Source: Gemmiger sp. An87
GTDB lineage: Bacteria; Bacillota; Clostridia; Oscillospirales; Ruminococcaceae
Length of the DNA stretch: 64,000 nt
NCBI RefSeq assembly: GCF_002159185.1
Contig: NZ_NFHD01000005.1
Coordinates: 62,001 to 126,000, forward strand
Direction of reading: 5' to 3'
A model generated the notes under the pieces. It saw only the letters and a list, made by a program, of their open reading frames with translations. It was not told the DNA's origin and made no database searches. Shown piece after piece: positions 52,052 through 62,144 of the stretch; within the stretch, counting starts at the first letter, position 1; the number at the start of each line of letters is the position of its first letter. The translations under genes were made by a program, and so were the position numbers.

Positions 52052-53803
52052 ATGGCATTGGATGCCGCATTGCTGGCCCTCGCGGCCCGCGAATTGAAAC
52101 AAACCCTGCTGGATGCCAAGATCGATAAGATCTTTGAGCCCACCCGGGACGAGGTGGTCATTACACTGCGCACCCGGACGGATACCTTCAAGCTGCTGCT
52201 TTCCGCTCGCAGTGGTTCCGCCCGCGCCTGCCTGACCCAGGATACCTTTGAAAACCCGGCAGTGCCGCCCAGCTTCTGCATGCTGCTGCGCAAACACCTG
52301 ACCGGCGGACGTTTGGTGGACCTGCGGGTGGAGCCGGGCGACCGTCTGGTCTTCTTTGAGTTCCAGTGCACCAACGAGATGGGCGATCTGGTCCGCAACA
52401 TCCTTGCGGTGGAGCTGATGGGCCGCTATTCCAACCTGGTGCTGGTGCAGGACGGCCGGATCATCGACGCCCTCAAGCGGGTGGATTTTGAGGATTCCCA
52501 GATTCGCCAGCTGCTGCCGGGTCTGGCATACACTTTGCCCCAGAAGCCCAACAAGCCGGATCTGTTCGCGGTGAGCAGCGCCGGGCTGGTGGCTGCCGCC
52601 TGTCAGAAGGATCTGCCGGTGGCGGATGCGCTTATGCGCAGCTGTGCCGGTGTGGGCCCGGTGGTTTGCCGGGAGGCGGCCTACCGGGCGCTGGGGGAGA
52701 GCGCATCCCAGGCGGATATGCTCACCGAGAGCGAGAAGACCGCGCTGATCGCCGCCATCGACGGCATCAAGGCGGATTACGAGGCGGGCGGCAAGCCCTG
52801 CCTGGCCTGCGACGAGACCGGCAAGCCGGTGGAGTTCAGCTTCACTCCGCTGACCCAGTACGGTGAGCAGCGCCTGACCCATTATGACAGCTTCAGCACC
52901 ATGCTGGAGGGCTACTATTCCACCAAGGACCGGGCCGAGCGGCTGCGCCAGAAGAGCAAGGACCTGGCCAAGACCGTGAAGAACCTGCACGAGCGTGCCA
53001 TCCGCAAGCAGGCCGCCCGAAAGGAAGAGCTGGCCCAGAGCGGCAAGGCCGATCAGCTGCGGCTGTACGGCGAGCTGCTGCAGGCCAACCTCTGGGCAGT
53101 GGACAAGGGCATGCGCAGCGTACAGGTACTGAACTACTACGACGGTCAGACCATCGAGATTCCGCTGGATGCTCGCCTGAACGGCGTGGGCAACGCCCAG
53201 AAGTATTTCAAGGAATACAAGAAAAAGCAGACCGCCGCCAAGATGCTGAAAAAGCTGCTGGAGGAAGGCGAGCGGGAGATCGAATACCTGGGCACTGTAC
53301 TCTACGAGGTGGAGACTGCCACCGGTGAACAGGCGCTGGGTGAGATTCGCGCCGAGCTGAAAAGCCAGGGCTATCTGAAGTACTACAAGATCCGGGACAA
53401 AAAGCAGAAGCCCGCGGATTTTTACCGCTACCGTTCTTCGGACGGCTTTTTGATTCTGGTGGGCCGCAACAATCTGCAGAACGACAAGCTTACTCTGCAC
53501 ACCGCCCGGGGCAAGGACCTGTGGTTCCATGTGAAGGATGCTCCCGGCAGCCATACCGTGGTGATGAGCGAGGGCAGGGATATCCCGCTCACCACCCAGA
53601 ACGAGGCAGCTATGCTGGCGGTGGTGCATTCCAGCCTGGCAGGCGGTGCCAAGGTGGCAGTGGACTACACCGAGGTAAAGAACATCCGCAAGACCGGCGA
53701 CCTGAAGCCCGGCATGGTGCTCTATGAAAAATACGAGACCGGTTATATCACCCCGGAGGAGGGCATTGAGGAACGCCTGCGGGAACAGCCGGTCAAGCGA
53801 TGA
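52052..53803 (+). CDS. rqcH: Rqc2 homologue RqcH (NFACT family)
   Basis: Binds 50S subunits blocked with peptidyl-tRNA and directs C-terminal alanine tailing of stalled chains for degradation. The 583-residue protein has the NFACT-N domain (ALAARELKQTLLDAKIDKIFEPTRDEVVITLRT, residues 6-40). A helix-hairpin-helix-like middle and a long coiled coil (about 290-430) follow. The C-terminal NFACT-R domain is marked by DGFLILVGRNNLQNDKLTLHTARGKDLWFHVKDAPGSHTVV near 468. The start at 52052 follows AGAGGTG. It may also be annotated as a fibronectin-binding protein, an older name for the same family. Confidence 0.93.
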   Translation: MALDAALLALAARELKQTLLDAKIDKIFEPTRDEVVITLRTRTDTFKLLLSARSGSARACLTQDTFENPAVPPSFCMLLRKHLTGGRLVDLRVEPGDRLVFFEFQCTNEMGDLVRNILAVELMGRYSNLVLVQDGRIIDALKRVDFEDSQIRQLLPGLAYTLPQKPNKPDLFAVSSAGLVAAACQKDLPVADALMRSCAGVGPVVCREAAYRALGESASQADMLTESEKTALIAAIDGIKADYEAGGKPCLACDETGKPVEFSFTPLTQYGEQRLTHYDSFSTMLEGYYSTKDRAERLRQKSKDLAKTVKNLHERAIRKQAARKEELAQSGKADQLRLYGELLQANLWAVDKGMRSVQVLNYYDGQTIEIPLDARLNGVGNAQKYFKEYKKKQTAAKMLKKLLEEGEREIEYLGTVLYEVETATGEQALGEIRAELKSQGYLKYYKIRDKKQKPADFYRYRSSDGFLILVGRNNLQNDKLTLHTARGKDLWFHVKDAPGSHTVVMSEGRDIPLTTQNEAAMLAVVHSSLAGGAKVAVDYTEVKNIRKTGDLKPGMVLYEKYETGYITPEEGIEERLREQPVKR

Positions 53804-53830
53804 GAACGGCAACTTGAAGGAGGAATGAAT

Positions 53831-54394
53831 ATGTATTGCAAACAGTGCGGCAGCTATCTGGAGCCGGATACTCTGAATTGCCCGGTATGCGGCGCCCCTG
53901 TACCGGAGCAGCCTGCTTCCGAACCGCAGCCTGTACAGGCAGAACCGGTGCAGCCCCAAGGCGCATCGGAGCAGCACAGTGCCTCCTGGGAGTTTGGTGC
54001 AGGCGTTACGGGTGGTCCGTCCACCCCGCCGCCCCCGCCTTATGGCGAGCCCCGCTATCAGCGGCAGGCACCGCCGGCACCCGCCCCGAAAGCAGAGGAT
54101 GAGCCGGAACAGCCGGTCAAGACGCTGGAGTGGCTGTGGAGCCTGATCCTTACTGCCATTCCCATTGTGAATCTGGTGGTGCTGCTGATCTGGAGCTTCG
54201 GCGGAGGTACCAGCATCACCAAGCGCAACTGGGCCCGGGCCAAGCTGATTCTGGTGGCGGTGGGCACGGTGATCGGTGTGATCCTGTGCATTGCGCTCTT
54301 TGGGATGATTGCCTATTTTACCGGCTTCGGTTACGGCGGCTTCGGCCATGGCGGTTATGGCTACGGCTTTGATACGCCCTTCTATTATTATTGA
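53831..54394 (+). CDS. Zinc-ribbon membrane protein
   Basis: A 187-residue protein. The N-terminal zinc ribbon has CKQC and CPVC (about 3-24), a Pro/Gln/Glu-rich disordered linker spans about 27-95, and two hydrophobic segments follow near 100-120 and 140-160. The tail is rich in Gly, Tyr and Phe, ending YYYY. Of two ATGs (53825 and 53831) the second is eight bases from AAGGAGG. It lies between rqcH and the ribosomal operon. The function is unknown; the layout resembles small zinc-ribbon membrane proteins common in Clostridia. Confidence 0.82.
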   Translation: MYCKQCGSYLEPDTLNCPVCGAPVPEQPASEPQPVQAEPVQPQGASEQHSASWEFGAGVTGGPSTPPPPPYGEPRYQRQAPPAPAPKAEDEPEQPVKTLEWLWSLILTAIPIVNLVVLLIWSFGGGTSITKRNWARAKLILVAVGTVIGVILCIALFGMIAYFTGFGYGGFGHGGYGYGFDTPFYYY

Positions 54395-54401
54395 TGCAGC
54401 A

Positions 54402-54437
54402 CCCCCCGGTGCAGGCGAAAAGCCCTGCGCCGGGGGG
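54402..54437 (+). terminator. Hairpin after the zinc-ribbon membrane protein gene
   Basis: CCCCCCGG-GCAGG pairs with CCTGC-CCGGGGGG around a GCGAAAAG-type loop; no T run, so termination is uncertain. Confidence 0.5.
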
Positions 54438-54537
54438 ATTGCCTCCGAAAGTGGGCCAGGGAAAAGGCTATGTTAAAACGCGTTTGGCATATAGCCGAAA
54501 AACTTTTGAAAAATTTTATTTTTTTTACAAAAAGCCC

Positions 54538-54566
54538 TTGCAACGGGCGAATCCATGTGCTACAAT
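54538..54566 (+). promoter_or_regulatory. Promoter of the S10-spc ribosomal operon
   Basis: TTGCAA (54538-54543), 17-base spacer, TACAAT (54561-54566). An A/T-rich stretch just upstream (54505-54534) may serve as an UP element, as expected for a strong ribosomal promoter. Confidence 0.85.
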
Positions 54567-54572
54567 AAATCT

Positions 54573-54890
54573 CGGCTGCAAATGGCTTGTGTACCAAGCT
54601 GCGCAAGCCATGATATGCGTTGATGCGGGAGGTTGCCGTCACACGACGGGTTTTTCCGCGGAGTATGTCCGATCTAGAACCGGGCGAAAGAATTACTGAG
54701 AGCAAAGGGATACGTACACTGTCGCATTCTGCGCGGCGTACCAATGTCCAACACAATTTGCCGAAGTGTGTCCGGGGGAACTGCCAAGCGGTTCACCGGC
54801 TTTTATCGTGCCAAATTGTGAAACACCCGGCGCTGTGTTCAGTAGTTGATCGGCCGCCTAGGCACCAAATAATTACAGGAGGCGACGAAA
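54573..54890 (+). ncRNA. Long untranslated leader of the S10 operon
   Basis: About 320 bases between the promoter and rpsJ with no reading frame of merit. Several paired elements can be seen, for example GGCTTG (about 54590) with CAAGCC (about 54604) and GCCGTC with GACGGG-type pairing near 54635-54650. The stretch from GCGGGAGGTT (about 54626) through CGCGGAGTATGTCCGATCTAG to ACACTGTCGC reads like a conserved sequence I associate with this position in Clostridia. A ribosomal-protein autoregulatory leader is the likely role; the binding protein is unknown. Confidence 0.6.
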
Positions 54891-55202
54891 ATGGCAGTCA
54901 AAGAGAAAATCAGAATTCGTTTGCAGAGTTATGATCATCAGCTGATCGACGGTGCTGCTGAGAAGATTGTGGAGACCGCTAAGCGCACCGGCGCTCGCGT
55001 GTCCGGCCCCATTCCTCTGCCCACCGACAAGGAAGTGGTCACCATTCTGCGTGCTGTTCACAAGTACAAGGACAGCCGTGAGCAGTTCGAGACCCGCACC
55101 CACAAGCGTCTGATCGACATTCTGAAGCCGTCCAACAAGACGGTTGAGGCTCTCATGAGCCTGCAGCTCCCCGCTGGCGTAGACATCGAGATCAAGCTGT
55201 AA
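54891..55202 (+). CDS. rpsJ: 30S ribosomal protein S10
   Basis: Small-subunit protein, also NusE in antitermination. The 103-residue sequence is complete ([72 protein letters not shown]). AGGAGG at 54877 precedes the ATG. First gene of the operon. The following 158-base gap carries a GGCGGC/GCCGCC hairpin but no gene. Confidence 0.98.
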   Translation: MAVKEKIRIRLQSYDHQLIDGAAEKIVETAKRTGARVSGPIPLPTDKEVVTILRAVHKYKDSREQFETRTHKRLIDILKPSNKTVEALMSLQLPAGVDIEIKL

Positions 55203-55360
55203 GCTTACATTTAAACAGGTAAGGGCGGCCGCTCTGGTGCCGCCAACTGCCGGATTCAATGAAGGCAACATCGATCGAAATGCTATCCAAACGGAGAGGT
55301 CATGTTGGCATCCAAGTTACTCACGATGTCAACCAATAACCTTATAGGAGGAAAAGAAAA

Positions 55361-55993
55361 ATGCAAAAAGGTATCATCGGCAAAAAGCTGGGCATGACTC
55401 AACTGTTCGATGAGAACGGCAAGGTCGTTCCCGTAACCGTCATCGAGGCTGGTCCCTGCACCGTAGTGCAGAAGAAGACCGTTGAGAGCGACGGCTATCA
55501 GGCAGTTCAGCTGGGCTTCGGCGAAGTTTCCGCTAAGCGCGTAAACAAGCCCGCCAAGGGCCACTTCGCTAAGGCGGACGTTGCTCCCAAGAAGACCCTG
55601 CGTGAGTTCCGCCTGGCGGATATCAGCGCCATGAACGTGGGCGATATCCTGAAGGCCGACGTGTTCGCTGCTGGCGACCACATCGACGTAGTTGGCGTAA
55701 GCAAAGGTAAGGGCTACGCCGGCACCATCAAGCGCTGGAACGGCCATCGCCTGCGCGAGAGCCACGGCACCGGCCCCGTTGCCCGTCATGCGGGTTCCAT
55801 GGGCGCCTGCTCCACTCCCAGCCGCGTATTCAAGGGCAAGAAGCTGCCTGGCCACCTGGGCGCCGAGCGGGTTACCATCCAGAACCTGACCGTCGTCAAG
55901 GTAGACGCCGAAAATAATCTGATCGCTATCAAAGGCGCTGTTCCCGGCCCCAAGGGCGCTGTGGTTTGCATCAGCGATAGCGTGAAGGCGTAA
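55361..55993 (+). CDS. rplC: 50S ribosomal protein L3
   Basis: Early-assembly large-subunit protein near the peptidyl transferase centre. The 210-residue sequence has the bacterial start [33 protein letters not shown] and the central extension [32 protein letters not shown] that reaches into 23S rRNA. AGGAGGAAA precedes the ATG; rplD follows after 14 bases. Confidence 0.98.
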   Translation: MQKGIIGKKLGMTQLFDENGKVVPVTVIEAGPCTVVQKKTVESDGYQAVQLGFGEVSAKRVNKPAKGHFAKADVAPKKTLREFRLADISAMNVGDILKADVFAAGDHIDVVGVSKGKGYAGTIKRWNGHRLRESHGTGPVARHAGSMGACSTPSRVFKGKKLPGHLGAERVTIQNLTVVKVDAENNLIAIKGAVPGPKGAVVCISDSVKA

Positions 55994-56007
55994 GGAGGGA
56001 AAGCACA

Positions 56008-56631
56008 ATGGCACAATTTGACGTTTTGGATATGAACGGCAAGAAAGTTTCCACCGTAGAGCTTTCCGACGCCGTGTTCGGTATCACCCCCAACGAGAAG
56101 GCTGTGCACGCCGCTGTGGTCAACTTCCTGGCCAACCAGCGTCAGGGCACTCAGAGCACCAAGACCCGCAGCGAGGTTCGCGGCGGCGGCCGTAAGCCCT
56201 GGCGTCAGAAGGGCACCGGTCATGCCCGTCAGGGTTCCATCCGCGCTCCCCAGTGGACTCACGGTGGCGTTGCTCTGGGCCCCAAGCCCCGCGATTACAG
56301 CTACCGCATCAACCGCAAGGTTAAGCGTCTGGCCATCCTGAGCGCCCTGAGCGCCAAGGCTGCTGCCGGCGACATGATCCTGGTCGACAACCTGAGCGTT
56401 GCCGAGTACAAGACCAAGACCGTGGTCAACATGCTGAACGCCCTGGGCGTTAGCAAGAAGGCCCTGATCGTTACCCCCGAGGTCGAGGCTAAGCTCGTGA
56501 AGAGCGCCGCCAACATCCCCGGCGTGGTTACCACCGTGGCTACCAGCGTGAACACCTACGACGTTGTGAACGCCGACAAGTTCATCCTGAGCGTAGACGC
56601 GGCCAAGAAACTTGAGGAGGTTCTGGGCTAA
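56008..56631 (+). CDS. rplD: 50S ribosomal protein L4
   Basis: Large-subunit protein lining the exit tunnel; in some bacteria it represses the S10 operon. The 207 residues include the tunnel loop KTRSEVRGGGRKPWRQKGTGHARQGSIRAPQWTHGG (about 50-85). The stop overlaps the rplW start (TAATG), indicating coupling. Confidence 0.98.
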   Translation: MAQFDVLDMNGKKVSTVELSDAVFGITPNEKAVHAAVVNFLANQRQGTQSTKTRSEVRGGGRKPWRQKGTGHARQGSIRAPQWTHGGVALGPKPRDYSYRINRKVKRLAILSALSAKAAAGDMILVDNLSVAEYKTKTVVNMLNALGVSKKALIVTPEVEAKLVKSAANIPGVVTTVATSVNTYDVVNADKFILSVDAAKKLEEVLG

Positions 56632-56924
56632 TGAAAACTGCACAAGACATCATCCTGGCTCCTGTCATTACCGAGAACTCTATGGCGGGCATTGCTTCCA
56701 AGAAGTACACCTTCAAGGTTGCCACCGATGCCAACAAGGTAGAGATCGCTAAGGCCGTTGAGAAGCTGTTCGGCGTCCAGGTCGAGAAGGTTAACACCAT
56801 CAACGTGCGCGGCCGTTACCGCCGCCAGGGCATGCACGGCGGTTACACCGCCGCCAAGAAGAAGGCTGTTGTTACCCTGAAAGAGGGCAGCAAGGGCATC
56901 GAGTTCTTCGAGAGCATGGTATAA
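56631..56924 (+). CDS. rplW: 50S ribosomal protein L23
   Basis: Sits at the exit-tunnel mouth and docks trigger factor and SRP. The 97-residue protein is complete (DIILAPVITENSMAGIASKKYTFKVATDANKVEIAKAVEKLFGVQVEKVNTINVRGRYRRQG). The 98-base gap to rplB holds three short hairpins: ATCGTTT/AAACGAT, GAGCCC/GGGCTC and GGGG/CCCC. Confidence 0.98.
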   Translation: MKTAQDIILAPVITENSMAGIASKKYTFKVATDANKVEIAKAVEKLFGVQVEKVNTINVRGRYRRQGMHGGYTAAKKKAVVTLKEGSKGIEFFESMV

Positions 56925-57022
56925 GAGATCGTTTCAAACGATTTCTTCCAAGAGCCCGAGCAGGGCTCATGTATGGGGATATGACCCCGATAACAATTCA
57001 TAAGTAACAAAGGAGAATAGCA

Positions 57023-57853
57023 ATGGCTATCAAGAAGTATAAGCCGACTACCCCGGGCCGCCGCGGTATGACTGTTACTGACTACAGCGTGCTGAGCAAA
57101 GTGGCCCCCGAGCGTAGCCTGCTGGAGCCCATGAAGAAGGCTTCCGGCCGCAACAACACCGGCCGCATCACCGTTCGCCATCACGGCGGCGGCAATCGCA
57201 CCAAGTACCGTGTGATCGATTTCAAGCGCAACAAGTTTGATGTTCCCGCTACTGTAAAGACCCTGGAGTACGATCCCAACCGTTCTGCTCACATCGCTCT
57301 GGTTCAGTACGAGGACGGCGAGAAGCGTTACATCCTGGCTCCCGAAGGCCTGAAGGTTGGCGATGTGATCATGGCTGGCCCCAACGCCGACATCAAGCCC
57401 GGCAACGCTCTGCCCTTCGCCAACATCCCTGTTGGTACCATCATCCACAACATCGAGCTGTACCCCGGTAAGGGCGGCCAGCTGGTGCGCAGCGCCGGCA
57501 ACATGGCTCAGCTGATGGCGAAAGAGAACGGCTACGCTCTGGTTCGTCTGCCCTCCGGCGAGATGCGCAACATCCCTCTGAACTGCATCGCTACCATCGG
57601 CCAGGTTGGCAACGTGGATCACGAGAACGTGAACATCGGTAAGGCCGGCCGCAAGCGCCACATGGGTTGGCGTCCCACCGTTCGCGGTTCTGTTATGAAC
57701 CCCTGCGATCACCCCCACGGTGGTGGTGAGGGCAAGAGCCCCGTTGGCCGTCCCGGCCCTGTTACCCCCTGGGGCAAGCCTGCTATGGGTTACAAGACCC
57801 GCAAGCATCACAACCGCTCTGACAAGTTCATTGTCAAGCGCGCGAACGGTTAA
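57023..57853 (+). CDS. rplB: 50S ribosomal protein L2
   Basis: Large-subunit protein needed for subunit joining and peptidyl transfer. The 276 residues include [26 protein letters not shown] near 45 and the C-terminal [32 protein letters not shown], with the conserved histidine of the HPHGGGEG motif. AAAGGAG precedes the ATG. Confidence 0.98.
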   Translation: MAIKKYKPTTPGRRGMTVTDYSVLSKVAPERSLLEPMKKASGRNNTGRITVRHHGGGNRTKYRVIDFKRNKFDVPATVKTLEYDPNRSAHIALVQYEDGEKRYILAPEGLKVGDVIMAGPNADIKPGNALPFANIPVGTIIHNIELYPGKGGQLVRSAGNMAQLMAKENGYALVRLPSGEMRNIPLNCIATIGQVGNVDHENVNIGKAGRKRHMGWRPTVRGSVMNPCDHPHGGGEGKSPVGRPGPVTPWGKPAMGYKTRKHHNRSDKFIVKRANG

Positions 57854-57868
57854 GAGAGGAGAACGAAC

Positions 57869-58141
57869 ATGGGTAGAAGTGTTAAGAAGGGACCTTATGT
57901 CCTGCCTGTTCTGCTGAAGCGCGTTCAGGAGATGAATGCCGCCGGTGAGAAGCGGGTTCTGAAGACCTGGAGCCGCTCCTCCACCATTTTCCCTGATTTT
58001 GTCGGTCACACCTTCGCGGTGCACGACGGCCGCAAGCATGTGCCTGTGTATGTAACTGAGGATATGGTTGGTCACAAGCTGGGCGAGTTCGCCCCCACCC
58101 GTACCTTCAAGGGCCATGCCGGCTCTAAGACCGGTAAGTAA
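57869..58141 (+). CDS. rpsS: 30S ribosomal protein S19
   Basis: Small-subunit head protein that pairs with S13 near the A site. The 90-residue sequence has the typical start [89 protein letters not shown] before the ATG. Confidence 0.98.
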   Translation: MGRSVKKGPYVLPVLLKRVQEMNAAGEKRVLKTWSRSSTIFPDFVGHTFAVHDGRKHVPVYVTEDMVGHKLGEFAPTRTFKGHAGSKTGK

Positions 58142-58161
58142 TTAAAAGGAGGAGTAAAGCA

Positions 58162-58497
58162 ATGGAAGCTAGGGCACATCTTAGATACGCCCGCATCAGC
58201 CCCCGGAAGGTTTCGGTTGTTCTGGATCTGATCCGCAACCAGCCTCTGGATAAGGCGCTGGCGATTCTGCAGTACACCCCGAAGGCCGCTTGCGAGCCCC
58301 TTCTGAAACTGGTGAAGTCTGCTGCCGCGAACGCGGAGAATAACCACAACATGGACAAGAACAGCCTGTATGTGGCCGAGTGCTTTGTTACCCCCGGCCC
58401 CACCCTGAAGCGCATTCGTCCCCGCGCCCAGGGCCGCGCTTACCGTGTGCTGAAGCGCACCAGCCATGTGACCGTGGTTCTGAAAGAGAAAGAGTAA
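58162..58497 (+). CDS. rplV: 50S ribosomal protein L22
   Basis: Exit-tunnel protein, site of macrolide-resistance changes in other bacteria. The 111 residues include [34 protein letters not shown] and the tunnel hairpin [28 protein letters not shown], which looks unaltered. AAAGGAGGAG precedes the ATG. Confidence 0.98.
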   Translation: MEARAHLRYARISPRKVSVVLDLIRNQPLDKALAILQYTPKAACEPLLKLVKSAAANAENNHNMDKNSLYVAECFVTPGPTLKRIRPRAQGRAYRVLKRTSHVTVVLKEKE

Positions 58498-58510
58498 GGA
58501 GGTAAACACA

Positions 58511-59197
58511 ATGGGCCAGAAAGTCAATCCCCACGGCATTCGCGTGGGTGTAATCAAAGATTGGGACAGCCGCTGGTTTACTTCCAAGAAGGAATTCGGC
58601 GACACCCTGGTCGAGGACTACAAGATCCGTAAGACCCTGAAGAAGCAGCTCTTCGGCGCGGGTATCCCCAAGATCGAGATCGAGCGTACTGTGGACAATC
58701 AGTCCGGCGCTCCCAAGCTGAAGGTCAACATCTACTGCGCTAAGCCCGGTATGGTTATCGGCAAGGGCGGCAGCGAGATCACCAAGCTGCAGGAGCAGCT
58801 GGCTAAGATGACCGGCAAGGCCGTCAACGTGAACATCGTTGAGGTCAAGAACATGGACACCAACGCTCAGCTGGTAGCTGAGAACATCGCTTCCCAGCTG
58901 GAGCGCCGCATCGGCTTCCGCCGTGCGATGAAGCAGTGCATGGGCCGTGCGATGCAGCGTGGCGCCAAGGGCATCAAGACCCAGGTTTCCGGCCGTCTGG
59001 GCGGCGCGGACATTGCCCGCACCGAGAGCTACCACGAGGGCACCATTCCCCTGCAGACCCTGCGCGCCGACATCGACTACGGCTTCGCTGAGGCTGCTAC
59101 CACCTACGGCCGCATCGGCGTTAAGGTGTGGATCTACAAGGGCGAGGTTCTGAAGGGTTCCAAGCCCGCATCCCGTAAAGAAGGAGGCAACAAGTAA
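58511..59197 (+). CDS. rpsC: 30S ribosomal protein S3
   Basis: mRNA-entry protein with helicase activity. The 228 residues begin [23 protein letters not shown], include the KH domain motif VIGKGGSEI (about 77-85) and the basic [20 protein letters not shown] stretch. The stop codon shares bases with the rplP start (TAATG). Confidence 0.98.
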   Translation: MGQKVNPHGIRVGVIKDWDSRWFTSKKEFGDTLVEDYKIRKTLKKQLFGAGIPKIEIERTVDNQSGAPKLKVNIYCAKPGMVIGKGGSEITKLQEQLAKMTGKAVNVNIVEVKNMDTNAQLVAENIASQLERRIGFRRAMKQCMGRAMQRGAKGIKTQVSGRLGGADIARTESYHEGTIPLQTLRADIDYGFAEAATTYGRIGVKVWIYKGEVLKGSKPASRKEGGNK

Positions 59198-59634
59198 TGT
59201 TACTGCCTAAGCGCGTCAAATACCGCCGTGTGCATCGTGGTCGTATGACCGGTAAAGCCATGCGCGGCAACACTGTTAACCAGGGCCAGTATGGTCTTGT
59301 TGCTCTGGAGCCCGGCTGGATCGACTCCCGTCAGATCGAGGCCGCCCGTATCGCCATGACCCGTTACATCAAGCGTGGCGGTAAGGTTTGGATCAAGATC
59401 TTCCCCGATAAGCCCGTTACCGAGAAGCCCGCTGAGACCCGAATGGGTTCCGGTAAAGGCTCTCCCGAGTACTGGGTGGCCGTTGTGAAGCCCGGCCGCG
59501 TGCTGTTTGAGCTGGCCGACGTGAACGAGGAAGTCGCTCGCGAGGCTCTGCGCCTGGCTATGCACAAACTGCCTGTTAAGTGCAAGTTCGCTAAGCGCGA
59601 AGAGAATGTAGTAGAGGAGGGTGGCAACGCATGA
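59197..59634 (+). CDS. rplP: 50S ribosomal protein L16
   Basis: Helps place A-site tRNA in the large subunit. The 145-residue protein starts [34 protein letters not shown] and has the [39 protein letters not shown] block. It overlaps rpmC by four bases. Confidence 0.98.
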   Translation: MLLPKRVKYRRVHRGRMTGKAMRGNTVNQGQYGLVALEPGWIDSRQIEAARIAMTRYIKRGGKVWIKIFPDKPVTEKPAETRMGSGKGSPEYWVAVVKPGRVLFELADVNEEVAREALRLAMHKLPVKCKFAKREENVVEEGGNA

Positions 59635-59816
59635 AAGCTGCAGAACTGCGCGGTATGTCCGCTGCTGACCTGAATAAGAAGCTGGCCGAGCTGAAGGAAG
59701 AGCTGTTCAACCTGCGTTTTCAGCACGCCATCAACCAGCTGGAGAACCCCGGCCGCATCGAGACCGTTAAGCGCGACATCGCTCGTGTGCTGACTGTCCT
59801 GGCTGAGAAAGCGTAA
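59631..59816 (+). CDS. rpmC: 50S ribosomal protein L29
   Basis: Two-helix protein at the tunnel exit. The 61 residues ([56 protein letters not shown]) match the family in full. The start overlaps the L16 stop as ATGA and follows GAGGAGG. Confidence 0.97.
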   Translation: MKAAELRGMSAADLNKKLAELKEELFNLRFQHAINQLENPGRIETVKRDIARVLTVLAEKA

Positions 59817-59829
59817 AGGAGGTTAAACG

Positions 59830-60084
59830 ATGGAACGCAATTTGAGAAAGACCCGTGTGGGCACCGTTGTGTCCGACAAGATGGATAAGACCATCGTGGT
59901 TGCCGTGAAAGACAGCGTGCAGCACCCCCTTTACAAGAAGATCCTGAAGCGCACTGTTAAGTTCAAAGCCCACGACGAAAACAACGAGTGCGGCATTGGC
60001 GACCGTGTAATGATCATGGAAACCCGCCCCCTGTCCAAGGACAAGCGCTGGCGCATGGTCAAAATCGTAGAGAAGGCGAAGTAA
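59830..60084 (+). CDS. rpsQ: 30S ribosomal protein S17
   Basis: Primary 16S rRNA-binding protein. The 84-residue OB-fold is complete: [80 protein letters not shown] precedes the ATG. Confidence 0.98.
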   Translation: MERNLRKTRVGTVVSDKMDKTIVVAVKDSVQHPLYKKILKRTVKFKAHDENNECGIGDRVMIMETRPLSKDKRWRMVKIVEKAK

Positions 60085-60113
60085 GCCTGGTACTTTGAAA
60101 GGAGGATCTGGCA

Positions 60114-60482
60114 ATGGTTCAGATGCAAACTTATCTCAAAGTGGCCGACAACACCGGTGCCAAAGAGTTAATGTGCATTCGTGTGCTGGGCGGCTCCCGC
60201 AAGAGATACGCTAACATCGGTGACGTTGTGGTTGCTTCTGTTAAGAAGGCAGCTCCCGGCGGCACTGTGAAAAAAGGCGACGTGGTCAAGGCTGTGATCG
60301 TTCGCAGCAAGCAGGGCCTGCGTCGTGAGGACGGCAGCTACATCCGTTTCGACGAGAACGCTGCGGTCATCATCCGTGAAGACAAGAACCCGAGAGGCAC
60401 CCGTATCTTTGGACCCGTTGCTCGCGAGCTGCGTGAGAACGGCTACCTGAAGATCTTGAGCCTGGCTCCGGAATCGCTGTAA
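60114..60482 (+). CDS. rplN: 50S ribosomal protein L14
   Basis: Large-subunit protein at the subunit interface and the binding site of the silencing factor RsfS. The 122-residue sequence is complete, starting [52 protein letters not shown] precedes it. Confidence 0.98.
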   Translation: MVQMQTYLKVADNTGAKELMCIRVLGGSRKRYANIGDVVVASVKKAAPGGTVKKGDVVKAVIVRSKQGLRREDGSYIRFDENAAVIIREDKNPRGTRIFGPVARELRENGYLKILSLAPESL

Positions 60483-60495
60483 GGAGGTTTTAAGA

Positions 60496-60810
60496 ATGAA
60501 CAATCTTCATGTTAAAACCGGCGACAATGTAATGATCATCAGCGGTAAAGACAAAGGCAAGACCGGCAAAGTGATCGCTGTTAGCCCCAAAGAGGGCAAG
60601 GTGATCGTTGAGGGTCTGAACATGGTCACCAAGCACGTGAAACCCCGCCGCCAGGGCGAGCAGGGCGGTATCGTGAAGGCCGAGGGTGCTATCTACGCCT
60701 GCAAGGTTATGCCGGTTTGCCCCAAGTGCGGCAAGGCCACCCGCGTGGCTCACGCTGCCAAGGATGGCAAGAATGTGCGCGTCTGCCGTAAGTGCGGCGC
60801 CGAGCTGTAA
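60496..60810 (+). CDS. rplX: 50S ribosomal protein L24 with C-terminal zinc ribbon
   Basis: Assembly initiator of the large subunit. The 104 residues contain the KOW motif ([40 protein letters not shown]). The C-terminal part has CPKC and CRKC (about 75-100), so it should bind zinc as in many other bacterial L24 proteins. The ATG lies 13 bases after the L14 stop. Confidence 0.97.
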   Translation: MNNLHVKTGDNVMIISGKDKGKTGKVIAVSPKEGKVIVEGLNMVTKHVKPRRQGEQGGIVKAEGAIYACKVMPVCPKCGKATRVAHAAKDGKNVRVCRKCGAEL

Positions 60811-60827
60811 GGAGGGAATACAACACA

Positions 60828-61367
<540 letters not shown>

Positions 61368-61381
61368 GGGAGGGTACGACT

Positions 61382-61567
61382 GTGGCAAAAACTTCTATGA
61401 AGATCAAGCAGCAGCGCGAGCCTAAGTTCTCCACCCGCGGTTACAACCGCTGCAAGATCTGTGGCCGTCCCCACGCCTACCTGCGCAAGTACGGTATCTG
61501 CCGTATCTGCTTCCGTGAGCTCGCTTACAAGGGCGAGATCCCCGGCGTGAAGAAAGCCAGCTGGTAA
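61382..61567 (+). CDS. rpsN: 30S ribosomal protein S14, zinc type
   Basis: Small-subunit head protein. The 61-residue form has CKIC (24-27) and CRIC (40-43), the zinc-binding type Z version. The start is a GTG after GGGAGGG. A zinc-free paralogue, if present, lies elsewhere. Confidence 0.97.
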   Translation: MAKTSMKIKQQREPKFSTRGYNRCKICGRPHAYLRKYGICRICFRELAYKGEIPGVKKASW

Positions 61568-61727
61568 ACACTGTTTTAAGCTGTGAGTTCCTTTGCGCTC
61601 CTCCCCGTGCCGGTTCGGCGCGGCGGGGGAGGCGGCAAGGGGTCTCACACTTAAATATATGTGAGGCGAATGCCTCGCAACTGTCCGAACAAAAACGAAA
61701 CGAAGAACCTTAAAGGAGGTTAGTGGC
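61568..61727 (+). promoter_or_regulatory. Structured spacer between S14 and S8
   Basis: A 160-base gap, unusually long for this operon. It can form a GC-rich hairpin (CCTCCCC-type arm near 61600 with GGGGGAGG near 61625-61632), a CTCACA/TGTGAG stem (61643-61665) and GAGGC-GAAT-GCCTC (61663-61676). It may be an internal regulatory element for the spc half of the operon. No promoter is convincing and no gene is seen. Confidence 0.45.
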
Positions 61728-62126
61728 ATGCACATTACTGATCCTATCGCGGACCTGCTCACCCGCATCCGCAACGCCAGCACTGCCAAACACCCTTCTG
61801 TAGACGTTCCCGCTTCCAACCTGAAAAAAGCGATCTGCCAGATTCTGGTTGACGAGGGCTACATCAAGAGTGTGCAGCTGATCGAAGACAACAAGCAGGG
61901 TACCCTGCGCCTGACCCTGAAGTATCAGGAGAACGGCACTCCCGTTATCGCCGGCCTGCGCCGTGTTTCCAAGCCCGGCCTGCGCATCTACACCAACTGC
62001 GAAGATATGCCCAAGGTCATGAAGGGCCTGGGCACCGCGATCATCTCCACCTCTAAGGGCGTTATGACCGATAAGGCTGCTCGCGCTGCCCACGTTGGCG
62101 GCGAAGTACTCGCCTTTGTGTGGTAA
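61728..62126 (+). CDS. rpsH: 30S ribosomal protein S8
   Basis: Binds 16S rRNA helix 21 and in some bacteria represses the spc genes. The 132 residues start MHITDPIADLLTRIRNASTAKHPSVDVPASNLKKAICQILVDEGYIKSV and end with the usual GVMTDKAARAAHVGGEVLAFVW. AAAGGAGG precedes the ATG. Confidence 0.98.
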   Translation: MHITDPIADLLTRIRNASTAKHPSVDVPASNLKKAICQILVDEGYIKSVQLIEDNKQGTLRLTLKYQENGTPVIAGLRRVSKPGLRIYTNCEDMPKVMKGLGTAIISTSKGVMTDKAARAAHVGGEVLAFVW

Positions 62127-62144
62127 GAAAGGGGCAAAAAGACA

